Positions 57,737 to 64,000 of a DNA stretch of 64,000 nt are shown one piece after another; the stretch's first letter is position 1; each line of letters starts with the position of its first letter. Under the pieces are notes generated by a model. It did not search any database and was not told where the DNA came from. It saw only the letters and a program-made list of their open reading frames with translations. Both the position numbers and the translations under genes were made by a program. This DNA is from Hibiscus mutabilis (Eukaryota > Streptophyta > Magnoliopsida > Malvales > Malvaceae): assembly GCA_019671005.1 (NCBI GenBank), contig CM033721.1:53388364-53452363 (forward strand), read 5' to 3'.

Positions 57737-59050
57737 ACTTTGGCATCTCCAAAACGTTAGACATGGTAATGGAGCATTTTTTTGGCCACATATGAGGAAA
57801 ACCGTGGAAAAGGTATGCGCATCTTGCATCGTATGTAAACAAGCAAAATCCAAGGTAAGTCCTAACGGTTTATATACACCCCTTCCTATCCCTTCTTTCC
57901 CTTGGGTCGATTTATCTATGGACTTTATTCTTGGATTACCTCGTACCAAAAAGGGTCGAGATAGTATTTTTGTTGTGGTCGACATGTTTTTAAAGATGGC
58001 TCACTTCATACCATGCCATAAAATGGATGATGCAACACATGTAGCCGATCTCTTCTTTAGAGAAGTAGTACGACTTCATGGAATTCCACGCACCATCATT
58101 TCCGATAGAGATGTAAAGTTCATAAGCCATTTTTGGAAGGTTTTGTGGGGAAAGATAGGTACCAAACTTCTTTATTCTACTACTTGTCACCCACAGACGG
58201 ATGGACAAACCGAGGTAACAAATCGGATCTTAGGTGCATTACTCAGAAGTGTTGTTGGTAAGAACACAAAAACTTGGGAGAATATCTACCTTTTGTAGAG
58301 TTTGCCTACAACCGTTCTATTCATTCATCCACCAGTTATTCTCCATTTGAAGTAGTTTATGGTTTTAACCCCTTAACTACATTAGACCTTGTTCTTTTAC
58401 CTATTAATAATATTAGCAGCTTAGATGGCGAAAAGAAAGCGGAGTTAGTTAAATCCATTCACACTAAGGCAAAGCAAAGAATGGAGAAAACATATGAAAG
58501 CATTGCTGCCAAAGTCAATAAAGGTCGACGCCAAGTTGTCTTTGAACCAGGAGATTGGGTTTGGTTGCACATGCGTAAAGAAAGATTTGCGAACCATAGG
58601 AAATCCAAATTGGATCCACGAGGAGATGGACCATTCCAAGTCCTTGAAAAAATCAACAACAATGCATACCGAATTGATATACCAGGTGAGTATAATGTGA
58701 GTACAACTTTTAATGTTTCTGATCTTTCTCCCTTTGATGTTTCAGATTCGTGGACGAATCCTTTTGAGGAGGGAGGGGATGATACATGTACCACAAGGCA
58801 ATTCCAAGGACAAGATGGACATACTTTTCCACTTGGCCCAATAACCCGAGCCAAGTCTAAGCTAATCAAGGACAAGCTGAATTCGACCGTCCAAGTATTC
58901 GTGAGCCAAGGATTACAAGCTGCCATGAAGAAAGAAGAATTTCTTGAAGGAAGTCCACACTTAACATCCTTCAAGAGTAATTGGGTCACAAAAACTCAAC
59001 TTGCTGCACCTTTGGAGATGGATATCCATGAGCCTTTAGATGTCCATTAA
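57737..59050 (+). pseudogene. pol: element D integrase and C-terminal tail running into the 3' LTR
   Basis: HHCC region: FGISKTLDMV, FFWPHMRKTVEKVCASCIVC. Core: LSMDFILGLPRTKKGRD, first Asp in VVVDMFLKMAHFIPCH, second in RTIISDRDVKFISHFW, Glu in CHPQTDGQTEVTNR. A base is lost near 58290. The next frame (58274-59050) has VEFAYNRSIHSSTSYSPFEV, VYGFNPLTTLDL, VVFEPGDWVWLHMRKERF, DPRGDGPFQVLEKINNNAYR and NVSTTFNVSDLSPF. Then EEGGDDTCTTRQF crosses the LTR border at 58780, and the tail FPLGPITRAKSKLIKDKL ends at 59050. About 90 residues are thus coded by the LTR. No classical chromodomain is seen; such tails occur in CRM elements. Confidence 0.87.
58766..58779 (+). other. polypurine tract of D
   Basis: GAGGAGGGAGGGGA stands directly before the LTR start TGATACATG and is itself coding (EEGGD). 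Confidence 0.87.
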
Positions 59051-60103
59051 TTAGCCATCTTATTGTAATTAGACCCAATACTTGTTACTATAAAAGATTG
59101 GGTCAAATTTTTATTTTTAGCCCAAATTAGGATTTACAAGTGTTTTTAGGCCTAGTTAGCTTTTTAAACAGCCCACACATGCCTCCTTGCCCAAGAACCA
59201 ATTTCTTATCATCTAAACCAGCCCAAATACCCTTAAATTCGTCCAAATAAAGGCCCTATCAACTTTTACTTGCTGCCCAATCAAAACAGCTCTTATCAGC
59301 CCATTACTTGATACCCAAGCAAACCAGCCTTCATCAAGTTTACTTGCTGCCCAAGCAACCAGCCCTTATCAGCTTATAACTTGCCTTATCACCCTATCCC
59401 TTGCCACACAAGCACAAGGAGTTTAAAGGCTATTATTTTATTATTATTTTTAATTAGATTAGGTTTTCCTTGTTTTAGTAGAAGTTAAATTATTTTGTCT
59501 ATCCTTCACCTATAAAAGGATGAAGCCTCCATCATTGTAAGACATATTTTCTTTGATTTATGAAATATTTAGTGAGTTTGTTTTTGCAAGTGCTGATTAC
59601 TTGTGCCTTCGAAGTCTTCTTCAACATAAGTTCGACGAGTTCTTGTGAGGGAGATCATCTTCACACTCTTGCTTGCCTAGATAATCGCGTCTAGGAGGGT
59701 GGGTTAGAGCCGCTTGAGGTTGTTTGCTTAGATAATTGCGTCTAAGAGGGTGCCGAGGACAAAACAACAATAATAAATCGCAAGCCATCTTCACCTTTAA
59801 CCTTCACACCATCTTCCATAATTCCATAAACAAAGCTGGAATTTTTAGATTTGTTTTACCTTTCTCTTTCGCAATCTTTTTTAATCTTTTTATTTATATT
59901 CTTATTTCTTATCATCTAATCCTTCATCTTGTCTTTCTTTCTTTAATTATCCAGCCCCGAATCTGAAATTTTCAAGAAACCCCCAACTAGTTTCTCTTGA
60001 ATTTTCAGATCTGCCCATACTTTTCTTGATTGAGTCTAGAGCTCCTAATTCTTGCAACAACTTGATTGAAGGCTTCCAAATCCAAGATTGCGCTACTTTA
60101 TCA
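58780..60103 (+). repeat. 3' LTR of D (1324 bases)
   Basis: It starts TGATACATGTACCACAAGG and ends GCGCTACTTTATCA. The first 271 bases code for the Pol tail. The middle contains repeated phrases such as CTTGCTGCCCAA (three times near 59268-59355), then the TATA box and an end that matches the B1 LTRs on the other strand (CTCCATCATTGTAAGACAT to the edge). It is the full-length reference for the shortened 5' LTR. Confidence 0.92.
59511..59518 (+). promoter_or_regulatory. TATA box in 3' LTR of D
   Basis: CACCTATAAAAGGATGAAGC, 20-30 bases before CATCATTGTAAGACA. It is conserved in the B1 LTRs but lost by deletion from the 5' LTR of D. Confidence 0.62.
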
Positions 60104-61983
60104 AATATGAATGACAACTTGTTTGATGCCATGTTCTACTTGTTTACTTGATTGTTAAGCAAATGAAATGAAATGCTTGTCATGTTGCATTGCTCATGCC
60201 AAAGGTAAGAAATGGCATGCTTGCTTGGAGAATAAGGTACGCACATTGCATACATATGAATGTGTTTGTGATTGATATACATGGCTGGTTGAAATGAAAT
60301 GAACAATGGTACCACCTTGTATTCATGCCATTCGAATTGCATGGATAGACTTGTCTTGGGAGTTAAGACTCCATAAGCCTAAGGGCTTGGCCTTTGAATG
60401 GCATAATCATGTCTTGATTAATGAATTGTATAAAGCTTGAATGAAATTGATAATCAAACAACCTTGGTAGCTAGTTTGGATAGATAGGAAGGCATGCCTT
60501 AGAATCTTGAGCTCATATTGGCACTACGGTGCATTTGGCACTTCGGTGCATATTGTTTAAGATTTGATTATCTAGTGAACTAAATACCAAGGGTGTTATA
60601 AGTTGAATTAATAACTTGAAATGAACATTGATTGCCTTGGATGTGTGATGTGAACATTACTTGTTTTGTAAGATTCTTGAATGAATATCCTTGCCTTGAA
60701 AGATAACACATGAATGGTTATATAACTAGTTACTTCACATGAAAGAAATGCATAGATGATGTTATTGTGCAAGAATGCCTACTTGGTACTTGGTGTTTTT
60801 GATTTCTTGTCTCTTAAGCAATTATTCATATAGACATGTAGTGATGACCTTGATTCTTTGAAATACTTGAAAACTTGGATATGTATACTTGAGTTTGGTT
60901 AGTTTAGTGTTACCTCACTAACTACATAACTTGTACTTACCACTCTACTCTTCATTCTTCCCATAACAGATTAAGGACACTTTCAAGAGGATATCTTGAA
61001 CTCGAAGCAACGTTTTGAAGCAAGCTTAAAAGTATGATTTCATACTCTTTGTATACTCCTAGTTTGGTGGCACTAGAACTTGTAATAGTTAGTTTTGAAC
61101 ATGCATTTTGGGTGAATATATATGATTAGTATATGTAATGTTTTGTTGGGCCTATCATGTAACCAACTTTGATTATTTTAAACTATGTATATGAACTATG
61201 TTGATATGTATATAAATGAGTAAGATGTTACGCATATTGTGTAAATAATCCAATGAATTTATGAACCTAAGGGGTAGCTTGAATGTAATTATACCCTGGT
61301 GATTGTGTTAGGTATACATGTATAGCGTGGTTGTCAAATGTTTAAGAGGATAAGCCTTGAATGAACTAGTTTCATGCTTTGTATGTGTTTGGTGAAATAG
61401 CCGAATGGTTAGGATTAGATTGTGGCTTGAATGGAAGCTAGAATATGTAATTTGAATGTTCAAGAATTATGTTACAAAATTTGGAAGCATGTAACCTTAA
61501 GGAATTTCGAATGGGACATGAAATAATGAAATATGAAAGTAGTAACTTGTATTATAAGTATGAAAGGGGATTAATCTAGTGATATTATGTAGATAGCCGA
61601 ATGCCTTAGGATAAAAATTGAAGTTATATGTGAGGTTACTTGTTTGTTAAGAAAGTATGTATGATTGCTTGCCTTGATTGTTGGTTTTGTTCGAATGCTA
61701 GGATGATTATAAATCAAATGTGAGTTTACTTGATAGCTAAGTAAGAATGATAAGTAAGAAGCTCGTATGATTCTATGGTGTATAAGTATGAAATGAAACA
61801 AATTAGTACCTAAATTAGCATGCTAAGTGTGTTTTGATTAGTATGGTTGTGTTTATGTTACTTGCATTGCAAGTTATGTATATCGAGGTTACTTGTTCGA
61901 CAAGTAACCTATCTTTTGCTTTGTTCTCGCTTTGGTAACGCTCCTGAATCGGGTTACAACTAACCCAGGGATGAGGTGTTACA
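60104..61983 (+). repeat. 3' LTR of element G, second part
   Basis: It aligns with about 43042-45062 of the 5' LTR (start AATATGAATGACAACTTG, end GGGATGAGGTGTTACA). It has only two of the 18-base units where the 5' LTR has seven. CCATG follows the end. Confidence 0.92.
60514..60548 (+). repeat. 18-base tandem repeat, two units, in 3' LTR of G
   Basis: CATATTGGCACTACGGTG followed by CATTTGGCACTTCGGTG (17 bases), at the place equivalent to the seven-unit array 43450-43575. Confidence 0.88.
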
Positions 61984-61988
61984 CCATG

Positions 61989-64000
61989 AAGAGAAGTGAA
62001 CCTTGTAAATTGAAACATTGGTGATTAAACGTTGGAAATGATCTTGAAATGTTGAGATATATTGAGTACATTGAAAGTTGAATATGAATTGAAAAATTAA
62101 ATGTTTGATATAAAGCCTATTGAATAGTGTTATAAAGCATAAAAAAATCACATGTGGTGATCATGCTTAAATGAGTACCCTTATAGAAGGGAGCATGAAA
62201 TCCTTGGAAGGATATATTGATGCGGATACATGATAATCTTGTATAAGAAATGAAAGAAAAATGTTTAAGCCATGGTCTCGAGTCAGTCGTAGGTATAGTT
62301 GGTATGCCATAGGATTCATTGAGATCTTGTTTCGCGTTGGACTAAGGTCCTTTATTTGGCGACAGTAGGAGGGAAGTTGTGTGGTCACTTGGCGACAGTA
62401 GGAGGGATTGACTGGTACTGCGAGTACCATATATGGGCGACAGTTGGTTGGGGATTCGAGTACCTAGGCTAGATTCGATTCTCAAGGATGTATTAAAAAT
62501 AAAAGAGTGGAACTTAAATATTAACTAAAAAGTTAGCTTGATTTACTTATAAGACAAATATCAAATAATTGGGAAATGATACTTGGTGTCTTGTAAATTA
62601 AGAAATCTATGAATCTATGTGTAGGACTAGTTGTTGTGTATGCAAATGTAGTTAAGAAATTCTGGGTGAATGTTTTTATGTGATTATTATCCTAAGGTTC
62701 ATTTGAGAATAAATATGTCTTGGAAATGGAACATTTTATCGAATGGGTGGAAATTTGATACTGTGAATTTAGTTAATTGCATCTTTTGTTCGATAGGGTT
62801 TGAATGAGTTAATTTGTATATGTACGCAAGCATCCTAGTTTAATGATGTGTATTGAATAAGCTGATCATTGGAATTAAAACATTGAGATTAATTATTAAA
62901 ACATAAGTGAAACGGGTTAAGAAATGAGTAAGAATCTAATGTGTGATTTCTTGAGCCATTATGTGCTTTAATGTCGAGTTGCTTGATCAAAGTAAGCATG
63001 TAGTGGATTTTTGGTTAATTGATAGTACAGTTTGGAATATTTTATATCTATAAGTATAAGTTGCTGCTTCGAAAAACATAATTGGCATGAATGGTGTGTT
63101 TATTAGATTGCTTGGGGCTTATAGTATACTCTAAAAGATATAAGAATAGTCTTGTACTGAATTCTTTATAAAGAATCATTTCTTTTAAAATCGTATAGCT
63201 AACATGAATATGGGTGATATGTTTTAACATAATGCATGAATCATTAATATTTTAAAGGTGTTTTTATTAAGATGAACTAGTTCTAAGGAAGATGTCAAGT
63301 ACTTTAAGTGGACATACTAATAAGCATATTCGACTAAAAACTTTTTTAACATAAATGGATCATTAACTAATGCAGTAAATTAATAGTTGATTAATTGATA
63401 TAATGTTTGTTATATGATATGTGAAACTAGAGAGTTACCAATTTGGTCTTATATCATATTAAGGTTAAAAAGGGAGTATAATGAATAATGTTCATGACAA
63501 TAGTTTGGGATAATAAGAAAACTAAGAAGCTTGTGATTTGAATAATCATCAAGTCATAATAAAGAACCTAAGAAAGCTTATAAGCTTATTAATAAACCCT
63601 TTCTGATAAATTATGTACTTATGAAATATCACTAAGTACCTCCGTATGCTTAAACGATGTATATGAAATACGGGTATATATATAAGTTAATGTTGAGTCG
63701 TGTTATAGGCCCTGGTCAAATAATTGTGAAGTTATGAGAATTTTCTTGTTTCTAAGCTATATAAAGGGAGGAGATTGATAATTTTGGTGTATAGTAACAT
63801 TAATCTTAAGAGATAAATAAACCACATTGATAGAAAGGTTGAAATACTTCATGGAAATTAATGAGTTATTGAAAATAAGTGAGGATCGAGCAATGGTTGT
63901 TTATAAACATATCTAGAAAGTTAAAAAAAAGTATTGGTTAATGGAAGATTTAATTTGTTTAAAAGGTCACCAAGGGAACTGTTGGAATCAGAATAAAAAC
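61989..64000 (+). repeat. LTR H, second part, running out of the window
   Basis: It follows the CCATG duplication of G. It contains GGCGACAGTAGGAGGG at 62358 and 62392 and GGCGACAGTTGGTTGGGG at 62437, the counterparts of the blocks in LTR F near 32630-32695 on the other strand. No gene, no end of the LTR and no primer site are visible up to 64000. The small minus-strand ORFs (61571-63230) have no conserved content. Confidence 0.68.

Larger units (their letters stand above)
50094..60103 (+). mobile_element. element D: CRM-like chromovirus with most gag-pol domains, interrupted by N
   Basis: 5' LTR 50094-50790, primer site, leader, gag (from 51647), protease, RT, RNase H, integrase (split by N), C-terminal tail, polypurine tract 58766-58779 and 3' LTR 58780-60103. 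RT motifs (YRCNPDETKELKKQVEELL, IPRLDDMLDEL), integrase CHPQTDGQTEVTNR and the tail GPITRAK are those I know from the CRM group. The expected 5-base duplication is not visible: CTTAG precedes and AATAT follows. About 85 bases of LTR G are missing at the site (42954 to about 43041 in the 5' copy), which implies a deletion at the border. Many frame breaks; inactive. Confidence 0.88.
41057..61983 (+). mobile_element. element G: Del/Tekay-like element, CCATG duplication, gag deleted, D nested in its 3' LTR
   Basis: 5' LTR 41057-45062, primer site 45068, internal part to about 48420, and 3' LTR split as 48421-50093 and 60104-61983. The bases before (41052-41056) and after (61984-61988) are both CCATG, so the outer borders are certain in spite of the 10-kb insertion D. 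Internally gag, the first half of protease, the chromodomain, the 3' untranslated part and the first 235 or so bases of the 3' LTR are deleted. The last deletion joins at the shared AACTAAAGGCC/AATTAAAGGCC. It lies within LTR H. Confidence 0.92.

Noticed and set aside
58459..58989. Minus-strand ORF of 176 codons
   Set aside because: Antisense of the well-supported integrase C-terminus and tail of D. No motif in its own reading.
1..64000. Host genes, tRNA genes, rRNA genes, microRNA hairpins, DNA transposon inverted repeats
   Set aside because: I looked for coding sequence outside retroelements, for tRNA-like boxes and for terminal inverted repeats and found nothing that I could support. The tRNA-like words are all primer binding sites. 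A proper search (BLASTX, tRNAscan, inverted-repeat finder) would be needed to exclude small ones.

Overview
This 64-kb window looks like nuclear DNA of a flowering plant, most probably a eudicot. It consists almost entirely of LTR retrotransposons of the Ty3/gypsy superfamily, in several families, inserted into one another. I found no host gene, no tRNA or rRNA gene and no CRISPR array. Nearly all coding sequence is gag-pol (gag, protease, reverse transcriptase, RNase H, integrase) broken by stops, frameshifts and deletions. The sequence is AT-rich. The plant family cannot be decided from what I see. Element and LTR letters (A, B1, B2, D to N) are my own labels. All similarity statements come from reading translations and motifs by eye, not from a search.

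Left part (1-27,914). The oldest layer, element M (+), is an Athila/Tat-type element whose pieces lie in order: gag fragment (2047-2405), protease-RT linker (11297-11560), 3' region (to 13241, resuming at 17193-17391) and an LTR (17392 to about 18722). Into it are inserted a Del/Tekay-like element A (-, 2406-11296), whose one long LTR carries a solo LTR at 8403-9271, and a complete non-autonomous element B1 (-, 13242-17192). Next comes a second Del/Tekay-like element E (+), with gag at 18818-19565, a 3' region at 22726-24075 and an LTR from 24076. E is interrupted by B2 (-, 19566-22725), a sister of B1, and its LTR by another LTR, L (about 26085-27765). LTR K (1-2044) lies at the left edge.

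Right part (27,915-64,000) is a nest at least six levels deep. LTR J holds a solo LTR (29482-30557) and element F (-, from 31479). F is cut in its gag by LTR H (+, 38989-41056, resuming at 61989). H holds element G (+, 41057-61983, flanked by CCATG on both sides). The 3' LTR of G holds element D (+, 50094-60103). The integrase of D holds a chimeric insert N (about 55054-57736).

The unifying theme is one CRM-like chromovirus family (D, B1, B2, N and two solo LTRs; L is a diverged relative). Its LTR has ends TGATAC...TATCA, a primer site TTTGGTATCAGA and a GGAGG-rich polypurine tract. D has most domains of an autonomous member, but its U3 promoter and part of RNase H are deleted. B1 and B2 keep only a protease-like ORF, which suggests a deletion derivative mobilised in trans. 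Target-site duplications of five bases can be read directly for two solo LTRs (ATTTA, AGTTC), for B1 (TATAT) and for G (CCATG).
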